Shown one piece after another: positions 1 to 6,663 of a stretch of 19,399 bases of DNA. The stretch spans positions 1-19,399 of the forward strand of contig JAEYUL010000065.1 in NCBI GenBank assembly GCA_023432565.1, in the 5' to 3' direction. Source of the DNA: Actinomycetes bacterium (GTDB lineage Bacteria > Actinomycetota > Actinomycetes > Actinomycetales > Cellulomonadaceae). The notes beneath the pieces were generated by a model. It did no database searches. It was not told the origin of the DNA and saw only the letters and a list, made by a program, of their open reading frames with translations. The first letter of the stretch is position 1; every line of letters starts with the position of its first letter. Made by a program: the position numbers and the translations under genes.

Positions 1-62
1 CCCCCGACGCCGGCACACCAGCCTCGGGAACCTATCCCCGACCGAGTTCGAGAACCTTCACA

Positions 63-80
63 CCGCCGCGACCGCGGCGG
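63..80. terminator. GC-rich hairpin, possible terminator of an upstream gene
   Basis: Perfect 8-nt arms CCGCCGCG and CGCGGCGG are separated by AC, giving a 7-bp stem with a 4-nt loop in practice. No T tract follows, as is common for actinobacterial terminators. The upstream gene is outside the window, so the role is inferred. Confidence 0.35.
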
Positions 81-240
81 CATGATCAACCAACCACGAG
101 TGCCCGCGAAAGCGGGTCAGGCTCCCCCTCACCACGAACCGCGAAGAGCCGCCTTCCGCTGCGGGATGCTCGCCGACTCCTGACGCCTGAAGCCTCGTCG
201 ACGGGGCGCGGAACGCCGCCGCGGCCCGTCCGTCGGCGTC

Positions 241-246
241 TATGGT
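241..246 (+). promoter_or_regulatory. -10 box TATGGT of the 118-residue membrane protein gene
   Basis: TATGGT fits the actinobacterial TANNNT -10 pattern. Transcription would start near 253 and give a leader of about 30 nt, ending in a strong AGGAGG ribosome site at 271-276, 5 nt before the ATG at 282. No good -35 hexamer is visible. Confidence 0.45.
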
Positions 247-281
247 TCTCCCAGCGCACGCCCGCCGGCGAGGAGGCCCTG

Positions 282-638
282 ATGGCACGGGAGTTCGGAC
301 CGTCCGCGACGACGCTCACCTGGGGGCTCGGCCTGCTGCTCCCGGGAGCCCTGGTCGCGTTCTGGGTGCGCGGGTTCTCCGATGGCGACGGGGGCCAAGG
401 TCTCTCGTCGGGGTCCGACGGGCTGCTCGTCGTCCTCGGGGTCGGGGCAGCGGCCGTCGGGCTGGTCATGACCCTGATCGGGGTGTGGCAGCTCGCGACG
501 AACGTCGACATCGCGGCACGCGCCGCTCACGACGGAGCCCGGGCGGGCGAGCCGGGGCACGGGCGCGCCGACCGCGAGGCCGCGGGGAAGGCGAGCGCCC
601 GAGCGACGTCGACGGAGCAGGTCGCGACGGACGAGTGA
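282..638 (+). CDS. Small two-helix membrane protein of unknown function
   Basis: This 118-residue protein is not recognised as a member of a named family. Two hydrophobic segments are visible, about residues 13-30 (GLGLLLPGALVAFWV) and 48-71 (LLVVLGVGAAAVGLVMTLIGVW), separated by a Gly/Ser/Asp-rich loop. A hydrophilic, Ala/Arg/Glu-rich tail of about 45 residues follows and is probably cytoplasmic. The ATG at 282 is preceded by a near-consensus AGGAGG (271-276), and a TATGGT -10 box lies at 241, so expression as a real gene is likely. A hairpin follows directly after the stop. It appears to be monocistronic, with exonuclease III 250 bp downstream on the same strand. Function cannot be inferred. 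Confidence 0.75.
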   Translation: MAREFGPSATTLTWGLGLLLPGALVAFWVRGFSDGDGGQGLSSGSDGLLVVLGVGAAAVGLVMTLIGVWQLATNVDIAARAAHDGARAGEPGHGRADREAAGKASARATSTEQVATDE

Positions 639-640
639 CG

Positions 641-671
641 GCTCAGGGCCTCGACGCTGCCGGCCCTGGGC
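641..671 (+). terminator. Hairpin terminator after the small membrane protein gene
   Basis: The arms CAGGGCC (644-650) and GGCCCTG (662-668) pair perfectly around an 11-nt loop, extended by a G.T wobble and two further pairs. It begins 3 nt after the stop at 636-638. There is no long T run, but the position fits an intrinsic terminator. Confidence 0.5.
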
Positions 672-891
672 GTTGGTGTGAAGGACGACGAGTACCGCCT
701 GCGTCGTCGCCGTCCGGTGCGGGCCCGTGCGCGGGCTCGTGCGCGGCGCTCGTCGGCAAGGTGCGCGTGGGCATTCGGTGACACGAAGGCGGACGCCGGC
801 GGGCGGTGGACGTACGACGCGCGTGTGGGTGGCGTGAGGCAGGATCGTCCGGGCCGCGGGCGCGGCCCCTCTGCCCGTCGGAAGGATCTGT
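672..891 (+). other. Leader and promoter region of xthA with a hairpin
   Basis: There is no supported gene here. A perfect hairpin at 851-868 (GGGCCGCG, GG, CGCGGCCC) lies 23 nt before the xthA start, and a ribosome site GAAGGA is at 881-886. CAGGAT at 840-845 is a weak -10 candidate. Whether the hairpin is in the xthA leader or marks an upstream transcript end cannot be decided by reading. Confidence 0.4.
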
Positions 892-1701
892 GTGCTCACC
901 ATCGCCAGCGTCAACGTCAACGGTATCCGGGCGGCCTTCCGCCGCGGGATGGGCGACTGGCTGCAGGGCCGTGACCCGGACGTCCTGCTGCTGCAGGAGG
1001 TGCGCGCGAGCGACGAGATCCTGGCGGACCACCTGCCGTCCGGCCGGTGGCACCTCGCGCACGAGGAGAGCCAGGCCAAGGGTCGCGCCGGGGTCGCGAT
1101 CGCGTCGCGGCTGCCCATGTCCGCGATCCGCATCGGGCTGGGCACGGGCGTGCCCGGGGACAGCGGCCGGTGGGTCGAGGCGGACCTAGAGCTCCCCCCA
1201 CGTGACGCAGAGCCCGCGCGCACGGTCACGGTGGTCTCGACGTACGTCCACTCGGGCACGCTCAACACGCCCTCGATGGACGAGAAGTTCGCGTTCCTCG
1301 AGGTGATGACGGCCCGGCTCGCGCAGATCGCCGCCGCGGGCGGGTACGCGGTGGTCGCGGGCGACGTGAACATCGCGCACCGCGAGCCCGACATCAGGAA
1401 CTGGAAGGGCAACCTCAAGAGCGCGGGCTTCCTGCCCGCCGAGCGGGCGTACATCGACCGGTGGCTCGGCCTGGGTTGGCGCGACCTGGGCCGCGAGCTC
1501 GGCGGCGAGGGGCCGGGGCCGTTCACGTGGTGGTCCTGGCGCGGCAAGGCGTTCGACAACGACGCCGGGTGGCGGATCGACTACCAGTTCGCGACGCCGC
1601 GCCTGGCCGACACCGCCGTGAAGGCGGCCGTCGACCGCGCGCCGACGTACGACGCCCGGTTCTCCGACCATGCCCCGCTCGTCGTGGAGTACGACCTGTA
1701 G
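892..1701 (+). CDS. xthA: Exodeoxyribonuclease III / AP endonuclease
   Basis: A 269-residue enzyme of the exonuclease III/endonuclease-exonuclease-phosphatase family, which cleaves abasic sites and removes 3' blocking groups in base excision repair in the cytoplasm. The family signatures are present in order: SVNVNGIR with Asn8, LLLQEVR with the metal-binding Glu36, Tyr118 in STYVHSGT, GDVNIAH with Asp158 and Asn160, WRIDY with Asp230, and the terminal SDHAP with Asp259/His260. The length is normal for bacterial ExoIII (about 260-270). The GTG start at 892 is supported by GAAGGA 5 nt upstream, and the ExoIII core (LTIASVNVNGIR) starts immediately after it. The gene stands alone and converges on the MFS gene. 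All catalytic residues appear intact. Confidence 0.95.
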   Translation: MLTIASVNVNGIRAAFRRGMGDWLQGRDPDVLLLQEVRASDEILADHLPSGRWHLAHEESQAKGRAGVAIASRLPMSAIRIGLGTGVPGDSGRWVEADLELPPRDAEPARTVTVVSTYVHSGTLNTPSMDEKFAFLEVMTARLAQIAAAGGYAVVAGDVNIAHREPDIRNWKGNLKSAGFLPAERAYIDRWLGLGWRDLGRELGGEGPGPFTWWSWRGKAFDNDAGWRIDYQFATPRLADTAVKAAVDRAPTYDARFSDHAPLVVEYDL

Positions 1702-1740
1702 GCGCTCCTGGACGCACCCTGCCGGTCGGTCGCCTGACGG

Positions 1741-3087
1741 TCAGTCGGGGCTGCGCGCCGGGTCGTCGTCGGGCGTCGGCACCGGGAGCTCGCGCATGCC
1801 GAGCAGGGGCGAGACCACCACCGGGAGCACGGACAGGGCGGTCACCGCGGCGGCCACCCACAGTGTCGGCAGGACCCCGAGCGCGTGCCCCAGCCACCCG
1901 CCGACCAGGCCACCCAGCGGCATGACGCCCCAGACGATGAACCGCACCGAGGCGTTCATGCGGCCCAGCAGCGCGGGCGGGCACAGGCGCTGCCGGAAGC
2001 TGACCTGCGCGATGTTGTAGACGAGCACCGCGAAGTTCAGCACGACGCCCCCGACGACGAGCACGACCTGCGGCGAGATCGGCAGGCTCGCGGCGAGGGG
2101 GGTGAGCACGGCCGCCGGGATGAAGGCGAGCGCCGAGATCGGGATGACGCGCGCCTCGCCGACGCGGCGGCTGATCCGGTCGGCCGTCAACGCGCCGGTC
2201 AGCCCGCCGACGGCGGCCGCCGAGACCACGGTTCCGTACGCGGCGGTGTCGAGCTCGAGCGTTCGCAGCGCGAAGATCACCATGACGGCCCCGGAGATGG
2301 CGCCGCCGAAGTTGCCCAGCGACGTGGTGGCGACGATCCGCCGCAGGATCGGCTGGTGCACGACGAAGCGCAGCCCCTCGGCGATCTCGGTGCGCAGCGG
2401 GCGGCGGTCGTGGGATGACGGCGTGGCCTCGCGGTGCGCGATGCGCCCGACGCCGAAGGCCGAGAACAGGTACGTCACGACGGTGACCGCGATGAGTGCG
2501 GGCGCGGCCACGACGCGAAGGAGCGCGCCGCCGAGCGCGGGGGCGGCGACCATCGCCACCGACTGCGTCGCCTGCAGCTTCGAGTTGCCCTCGACGATGT
2601 GGTCGAGGCCGACGAGCCCGGGGACGTAGCTCTGGTGGGACACGTCGAAGAACACGTTCGCCACCGAGATCGCGGTCGCGGCGGCGACGAGCAGCGCGAC
2701 GGAGGCGTGCCCGGTCGCGGCGGCCGCGACGACGACCGCAAGCACGGCTGCGCGCACGAGGTCCGCCACGATCAGCACGCGACGCTTGCGCATGCGGTCC
2801 ACCCACGCGCCCGCGGGGAGCCCGATGACCAGGAACGCCGCAGTCTCGGCCGCGCTCAGCAGGCCCATCTGCCACTCGGTCGCGTGCAGGTGCTCGACGG
2901 CGTAGACCGGCAGGACCAGCGCGGTGAGCTGGGCGCCGAGCTGTCCGGTCGCGTCGCCGGCCCACAGCCACCGGAAGTCGCGGTGGTGGATCAGGGAGCG
3001 CTGACGCGCCGGTGCCGCCCCGGAGGCGGCAGGGTCCGGGGCTCGCGAGCCCTGCGCCGGTGCGGGGCCGGGCTGCGGTGTGGTCAC
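1741..3087 (-). CDS. MFS transporter, probable drug exporter (MFS_3/EntS-like)
   Basis: A 448-residue major facilitator with about 12 hydrophobic segments. The motif-A-like loop GLPAGAWVDRMRKRRVL (about residues 89-105) and the overall pattern resemble the MFS_3 group (enterobactin exporter EntS and macrolide-type exporters), which move small molecules out with proton exchange. The substrate is unknown. The reading frame stays open upstream to 3435 but there runs antisense to the regulator. I place the start at GTG 3087 because a TTGACA-N17-GATCCT promoter ends 6 nt before it, predicting a leaderless message, and because sequence before it is Arg-rich shadow. The first 35 residues are Pro/Ala-rich and cytoplasmic. 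It is divergent from an ArsR-like regulator that shares a palindromic operator, so regulated efflux is the likely role. Confidence 0.88.
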   Translation of the reverse strand: MTTPQPGPAPAQGSRAPDPAASGAAPARQRSLIHHRDFRWLWAGDATGQLGAQLTALVLPVYAVEHLHATEWQMGLLSAAETAAFLVIGLPAGAWVDRMRKRRVLIVADLVRAAVLAVVVAAAATGHASVALLVAAATAISVANVFFDVSHQSYVPGLVGLDHIVEGNSKLQATQSVAMVAAPALGGALLRVVAAPALIAVTVVTYLFSAFGVGRIAHREATPSSHDRRPLRTEIAEGLRFVVHQPILRRIVATTSLGNFGGAISGAVMVIFALRTLELDTAAYGTVVSAAAVGGLTGALTADRISRRVGEARVIPISALAFIPAAVLTPLAASLPISPQVVLVVGGVVLNFAVLVYNIAQVSFRQRLCPPALLGRMNASVRFIVWGVMPLGGLVGGWLGHALGVLPTLWVAAAVTALSVLPVVVSPLLGMRELPVPTPDDDPARSPD

Positions 3088-3093
3088 GCCGCC

Positions 3094-3122
3094 AGGATCC
3101 GCATGTGATTGGGAATTGTCAA
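3094..3122 (-). promoter_or_regulatory. Promoter of the MFS gene, TTGACA-17-GATCCT
   Basis: On the minus strand a perfect -35 hexamer TTGACA (3122-3117) is separated by 17 nt from GATCCT (3099-3094), which keeps A2 and T6 of the -10 consensus. Six nt further on is the GTG start at 3087, so the transcript would begin at or near the start codon. Confidence 0.6.
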
Positions 3123-3124
3123 TC
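3107..3124. promoter_or_regulatory. Operator-like palindrome between the MFS gene and its regulator
   Basis: GATTGGGAATTGTCAATC is an imperfect 18-bp palindrome of the form GATTG-NN-AATT-NN-CAATC, with 14 of 18 positions symmetric. It is AT-rich in a very GC-rich setting and covers the MFS -35 box. On the other strand it holds AATTGT (3114-3119), a possible -10 for the regulator gene. The position suits a repressor site of the ArsR-like protein encoded next door. Binding itself is inferred. Confidence 0.6.
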
Positions 3125-3141
3125 AGTGGCAGGATGAGCCC

Positions 3142-3810
3142 ATGGCCACCGCCTCGTCGCCGTCGGACCCGCCGTCCGCGGCCGTGCCGGATCGGGCGGG
3201 CGCGCCGGATCCCGCGGCCGTGCCGGACCCTGCGGCCGTGCCGGACCCTGCGACCGAGCCCGCGGCCGGGCCGCGACCGCTCGCGCCCGAGGTCCCCGAC
3301 GACCCCGACGCCGACGCCCGCGCTCTCGCCTCGACCCTGCGCATCCGCATCCTGCGGCTGTGCCTCGACGAGTCGCTCACGAACCGCGAGATCGCCCAGC
3401 GCCTCGGACGCAACCCCGCGACGGTGCTGCACCACGTGCGCACGCTCGTCGACCGTGGCTTCCTGGCGGCCGAGCCCGCCCGTCGCGGCACCCGCGGGGC
3501 ACGCGAGGTGCCCTACCGCGCGACCCGCCGGTCGTGGCGCTCACCGTCGCAGCCGGGTCGGGCGCGCGTCCTCGTCGACACGTTCCTGCAGGAGCTCGCG
3601 CTGGTCGAGAACCTCGACGACCAGCCGATGGTCCGGCTCGGGCTGCGCCTCGACGACGAGGCCGCCCGGGAGCTCGTCGGACGGCTCGAGGCTGTCTTCC
3701 AGGAGTACGCGCAGCGCCCGTCCGACCCGGACGGGACGCCGTACTCGCTGTTCTTCTCGATGCACGAGGACGTCCAGCGACGGCGCGGCCCGGGTCCGTC
3801 GCCCACCTGA
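3142..3810 (+). CDS. ArsR-like winged helix-turn-helix transcriptional regulator
   Basis: A 222-residue DNA-binding protein. After a low-complexity Pro/Ala/Asp-rich N-terminus (residues 1-55), a winged-helix domain of the ArsR/HTH_20 type runs from about 58 to 128: RIRILRLCLDESLTNREIAQRLGRNP followed by the recognition helix ATVLHHVRTLVDRGFL. The C-terminal part (140-210) is alpha-helical in character and may sense a ligand or dimerise. No metal-binding cysteine pair typical of true ArsR sensors is visible, since Cys74 is the only cysteine. I chose ATG 3142 because AGGATGAG lies just upstream; a TTG at 3109 would sit inside the operator palindrome. It is divergent from the MFS exporter, so autoregulation and repression of the exporter are likely but inferred. 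Its stop lies inside a long hairpin. Confidence 0.85.
   Translation: MATASSPSDPPSAAVPDRAGAPDPAAVPDPAAVPDPATEPAAGPRPLAPEVPDDPDADARALASTLRIRILRLCLDESLTNREIAQRLGRNPATVLHHVRTLVDRGFLAAEPARRGTRGAREVPYRATRRSWRSPSQPGRARVLVDTFLQELALVENLDDQPMVRLGLRLDDEAARELVGRLEAVFQEYAQRPSDPDGTPYSLFFSMHEDVQRRRGPGPSPT
3214..3249 (+). repeat. Two tandem 18-bp repeats in the regulator N-terminus
   Basis: The unit GCGGCCGTGCCGGACCCT occurs at 3214-3231 and 3232-3249, with degenerate copies on either side, encoding repeated Ala-Ala-Val-Pro-Asp-Pro. The in-frame 18-bp period lets copy number vary without a frameshift. The encoded segment is probably disordered. Confidence 0.7.
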
Positions 3811-3835
3811 GGCGAGGCGACGGACCCGAGCCGCG
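3784..3835. terminator. Bidirectional hairpin terminator between convergent genes
   Basis: Perfect 13-nt arms CGGGTCCGTCGCC (3791-3803) and GGCGACGGACCCG (3816-3828) flank a 12-nt loop; after one mismatch about six more pairs extend the stem. The regulator's stop codon (3808-3810) lies in the loop, so the left arm is coding. It sits where the regulator and the ABC permease converge and could stop transcription from both sides. Confidence 0.75.
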
Positions 3836-3862
3836 TGCGCTGCCCTGCGCCACGACGAACCG

Positions 3863-5776
3863 TCACGTGTCGTCGCGGCCTCCTGCGAGCGAGTCCGAGC
3901 GCTGCGCCCGTGCGACGGTCGCCAGCGTGCACGCCACCGGGATGGCGAGCACCGCGACGGTGAGCAGGCCGGTCGTCGCCAGGTCGACCACGGGCAGCGC
4001 CGGCCCGAGCAGCCCGAACGTCGTCCCGAGCACCGCGGGCACCACGGCCAGCACCCCGATGGTCCACGCGCTCGCACCAGTCACGAGCGACTCCGTGAAC
4101 GTCGTGACGAGCAGCTGCCGGCGGGTCGCGCCGGTCCGGCGCAGGAGCAGCAGCTCGTCGCGCCGCCCTGCGGTGGCGAGCACCACCGCGTTCGCCGCGC
4201 CGATCCCCGCGAACGACAGCAGCAGCAGGACGAGCACCGACGAGAGCCGGCTCCCCGCGGCGGCGGCGTCGGCCACGGAGCGGCCGTAGGCGTCTGCGTC
4301 CTGCGCGACGAGCCCCGTGCCGTCCAGCGCCTCGACGACCGCGGCCGGCGAGCGCGTCACGACGAGCAGCGTGTCCGGTGCGCTGTCCAGGCCGGCGTCC
4401 CGCATCGCCTCGTCGGACGCGATCAGCGGTCCGAGCGCCAGGCCGCGGTCGTAGACGGCGACCACACGCGAGGAGTGCACGGTGCCGTCGTGCCGCCACG
4501 TGACCGTCCCGCCCAGTCGCAGGCCGAGCTCGAACCGTGCGTCCGTGCTGATCGCGACCGTGCCCGGCTCGGCCAGGTCGGCGAGCGAGCCGTCGACCAT
4601 CCCGGGATCCAGCGCGTCCGGGCTCGTCGCCGCCGGCACCACACGGAAGCCCGCCGGCTCCCACGCGAGGGCCGAGCCGAAGCCTTCGTCCTCCTCGGTG
4701 CGGACCTCGACCGGCACGGCGGACAGCGGCGTCACGCTGACGCCCTCGAGCGCCCCGACGGTCGCGACGTCGGCAGGTGTCAACCCGGTCGGGTGGCTGA
4801 CGACGAGGTCGGCGCCGAGCGCGTCGGTGAGCTGCTGGTCGGCGGCGCGCGTGACCGCCTCGTTGACGCTCGTCTGCACCGTGCCGACCGCGAGCATGAG
4901 CGCGAGCGGGACGACGACCGTGGTCAGGCGGCGCGAGAACCCGCGGACGTTGGCGAGCGCGAGCCGGGTCGTGGCGTGGGAGCGTCCGCTCGTGCCCAGC
5001 CTGGCGGCACGGTCGAACGTCCACGACACGAGCAGCGGACCGGCGAGCGCGGCCGCGGCCACCAGCAGGAAGGCCGAGGTCGCTGCCGTCGCGGCCCCCA
5101 GCGTGCCGGGGACGAGCAGCGGGCTGCACGCGACGACGAGACCGCCCAGTCCGAGCACGAGCGCCGCGACGCGGCGTACCCGGCCGACCTCGCGCGACTC
5201 GACGCTGCTGCCGCCGACGGCGGCCGTGGGCGACAGCCGCAGGGACTCTCGCGCGGCGATGCGTGCGGCCACCGCAGCGGTGGGCAGGAGCAGGAGCGTC
5301 GCGCCCAGCACCGGCAGCGGCGCGAGCAGCGGGTCGACCTGCGGCACGGCGAACCCGGCGTCCTCGAGCACGGGCCGCAGGAGCCACGCGAACGCGATCC
5401 CGATCGTCGCGCCGACGGGCGCGGCGACGAGCGTGACGGCGAGCACCTCGCCGTCCACGAGGCGACGCACCTGACGCCCGGTGGCCCCGACCGCACGCAG
5501 CAGTGCGAGCTCGCGGCGGCGTTGCCGCAGCGCGAGCGTCACGGTGGCCGCGACGACGAGCACGACGAGGCAGAGCGCGGTGCCCGCGAACGACGTCGCC
5601 AGCGCGACGAGCTCGCCGCCGCGCGCGTCGTCGGAGTCCGCCGAGAGCCCTGCGACCAGGAGCCAGCCGGTCATCGAGACCAGCGCTCCGGCGAGGGCGA
5701 GCACGAGGGCGGTGGCAGCCATGCTGCCGCGGTGGGCGCGCACAGCGCGCCGGGCGAGGAACCACATGCCGCTCAC
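3863..5776 (-). CDS. ABC transporter permease with two FtsX domains
   Basis: A 637-residue integral membrane protein of the MacB/FtsX/BceB type. Ten hydrophobic segments are visible at about 21-43, 57-83, 110-133, 152-174, 203-224, 232-251, 284-303, 511-535, 565-590 and 600-622. The core FtsX motif occurs twice, as RRRELALLRAVGATGRQVRR (87-106) and GRRDELLLLRRTGATRRQLL (537-556). One large extracytoplasmic domain of about 200 residues (304-510) lies in the second half. The first half has only a loop of about 12 residues at the matching place, so the protein is asymmetric. The GTG start at 5776 overlaps the ATPase stop (GTGA), indicating translational coupling; ATG 5767 is the alternative. With the adjacent ATPase and two-component system it probably exports or senses an envelope-active compound. 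The substrate is unknown. Confidence 0.88.
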   Translation of the reverse strand: MSGMWFLARRAVRAHRGSMAATALVLALAGALVSMTGWLLVAGLSADSDDARGGELVALATSFAGTALCLVVLVVAATVTLALRQRRRELALLRAVGATGRQVRRLVDGEVLAVTLVAAPVGATIGIAFAWLLRPVLEDAGFAVPQVDPLLAPLPVLGATLLLLPTAAVAARIAARESLRLSPTAAVGGSSVESREVGRVRRVAALVLGLGGLVVACSPLLVPGTLGAATAATSAFLLVAAAALAGPLLVSWTFDRAARLGTSGRSHATTRLALANVRGFSRRLTTVVVPLALMLAVGTVQTSVNEAVTRAADQQLTDALGADLVVSHPTGLTPADVATVGALEGVSVTPLSAVPVEVRTEEDEGFGSALAWEPAGFRVVPAATSPDALDPGMVDGSLADLAEPGTVAISTDARFELGLRLGGTVTWRHDGTVHSSRVVAVYDRGLALGPLIASDEAMRDAGLDSAPDTLLVVTRSPAAVVEALDGTGLVAQDADAYGRSVADAAAAGSRLSSVLVLLLLSFAGIGAANAVVLATAGRRDELLLLRRTGATRRQLLVTTFTESLVTGASAWTIGVLAVVPAVLGTTFGLLGPALPVVDLATTGLLTVAVLAIPVACTLATVARAQRSDSLAGGRDDT

Positions 5777-6516
5777 CGGCCCAGGTCCAGCATGCGCGCG
5801 TTGACGAGCTCGGCGGTCGGCGCCTCGAGGGTGTCGGCGATGACGCCGTCCGCGATGAACAGCACACGCTCGGCCGTGGCGGCCACGCGGCTGTCGTGCG
5901 TGACGAGCACGACCGTCTGCCCGAGCGTGGCCGCGGTGTCGCGCAGCAGCTCGAGCACCTGGGCGCCGCTGCGCGAGTCCAGGGCGCCTGTGGGCTCGTC
6001 GGCGAACACGACCTCCGGCCGGGTGAACAGCGCGCGCGCGATGGCGACGCGCTGGGCCTGCCCGCCGGACAGGTGGCCCGGCAGCCGGTCCTCGAGCCCG
6101 CCGAGCCCGAGCGCGGCCAGGAGCTGGGCCAGCCACCGCTCGTCGGGCACGCTGCCGGCGAGCAGCACCGGCAGAGCGATGTTCTCGGCGACGCTCAGGT
6201 GACCGATGAGGTTGTACGACTGGAAGACGAACCCGATCCGGTCACGGCGGAAGCGGGTCAGGGCGTCCGCGGACAGCCCGGTCAGGTCCTGCCCGCCGAT
6301 CACGACGCGCCCGCTCGTCGGGACGTCGAGCCCCGCGGCGCAGTTCAGCAGCGTGGACTTGCCCGAGCCGGACTGCCCCATGACGGCGGTCAGCGAGCCG
6401 GCGGGCAGCGAGATCGAGACGCCGCGCAGCGCATGCACGTCCGTCGCGCCGCGGTAGGTCTTGTGGACGTCGGTGAGCTGGACCGAGACGTCGGTCCTCG
6501 TGGTGGTGGCGGTCAT
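5773..6516 (-). CDS. ABC transporter ATP-binding protein, MacB/LolD type
   Basis: A 247-residue ATPase that powers the FtsX-type permease encoded after it. All motifs are intact: Walker A GQSGSGKST (47-55), Q-loop Gln99 in VFQSYNLIGHLSV, signature LSGGQ (149-153), Walker B VVFADE (169-174) followed by PTGALDS, and H-loop His207 in VTHD. The FADEPTGALD wording and the size place it with the MacB/LolD/BceA/FtsE subgroup, which usually works mechanically on envelope substrates rather than as a simple importer. ATG 6516 is preceded by AAGGAG at 7-nt spacing. It heads a two-gene operon, with its stop overlapping the permease start by 4 bp. The promoter and a 26-bp palindrome lie upstream, and the two-component genes precede it on the same strand. 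Confidence 0.93.
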   Translation of the reverse strand: MTATTTRTDVSVQLTDVHKTYRGATDVHALRGVSISLPAGSLTAVMGQSGSGKSTLLNCAAGLDVPTSGRVVIGGQDLTGLSADALTRFRRDRIGFVFQSYNLIGHLSVAENIALPVLLAGSVPDERWLAQLLAALGLGGLEDRLPGHLSGGQAQRVAIARALFTRPEVVFADEPTGALDSRSGAQVLELLRDTAATLGQTVVLVTHDSRVAATAERVLFIADGVIADTLEAPTAELVNARMLDLGR

Positions 6517-6546
6517 CGTGGGCTCCTTGTCCTGGATGTCGCCATC

Positions 6547-6574
6547 ACGCTAGGAACCGGGAGCACCCCGTCAC
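6547..6574 (-). promoter_or_regulatory. Putative promoter of the ABC operon, GTGACG-16-TAGCGT
   Basis: On the minus strand GTGACG (6574-6569) and TAGCGT (6552-6547) are separated by 16 nt. The -10 fits TANNNT and the -35 shares five of six bases with TTGACG. Transcription would start near 6540, leaving a short leader that contains AAGGAG before the ATG at 6516. Confidence 0.5.
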
Positions 6575-6597
6575 GAGCCTCCGAGGACGGCACTGCG

Positions 6598-6623
6598 GCG
6601 CTTGCATCCTTCGATGCAAGCGC
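6598..6623. promoter_or_regulatory. Perfect palindrome upstream of the ABC operon (operator or terminator)
   Basis: Eleven-nt arms GCGCTTGCATC and GATGCAAGCGC flank the 4-nt centre CTTC with no mismatch. The centre lies about 70 bp upstream of the predicted ABC transcription start, a usual place for an activator such as the neighbouring LuxR-type regulator. It also lies 41 bp past the response-regulator stop, so as RNA it could be a terminator hairpin. No T tract follows. Both readings remain open. Confidence 0.65.
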
Positions 6624-6663
6624 TGGTGGGAGCCCCGTGCGGACGTCGGGCCGCCCGGGGGCG

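Larger units (their letters stand above)
1..281. other. Intergenic spacer with hairpins, no convincing gene
   Basis: No convincing coding region. Two perfect hairpins lie here: 63-80 (arms CCGCCGCG/CGCGGCGG) and 103-116 (CCCGC, GAAA tetraloop, GCGGG). The first could end transcription of a gene lying left of the window. An ATG at 82 opens a 33-codon frame ending at 183, but it lacks a ribosome site and resembles no family I know. The promoter of the next gene sits at the right edge. Confidence 0.5.

Noticed and set aside
30..62. A possible tRNA T-arm (GAGTTCGAGAACC)
   Set aside because: The flanking bases do not pair as a T-stem, and no acceptor, D or anticodon arm can be built around it.
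82..183. A 33-codon frame starting MINQPRVPAK
   Set aside because: No ribosome site, no promoter at a suitable distance, no relation to a known family, and it overlaps a hairpin. It cannot be excluded as a small peptide.
678..974. A 98-codon plus-strand frame starting GTG at 678
   Set aside because: It overlaps the start of xthA in another frame, and its Arg-rich sequence has no domain. No ribosome site was seen.
3080..6202. A 1040-codon open frame on the plus strand across the regulator and ABC genes
   Set aside because: It is antisense to the permease and ATPase, which carry unmistakable motifs. Its translation is Arg/Ala/Gly-rich without any domain. Long antisense frames are usual in GC-rich DNA.
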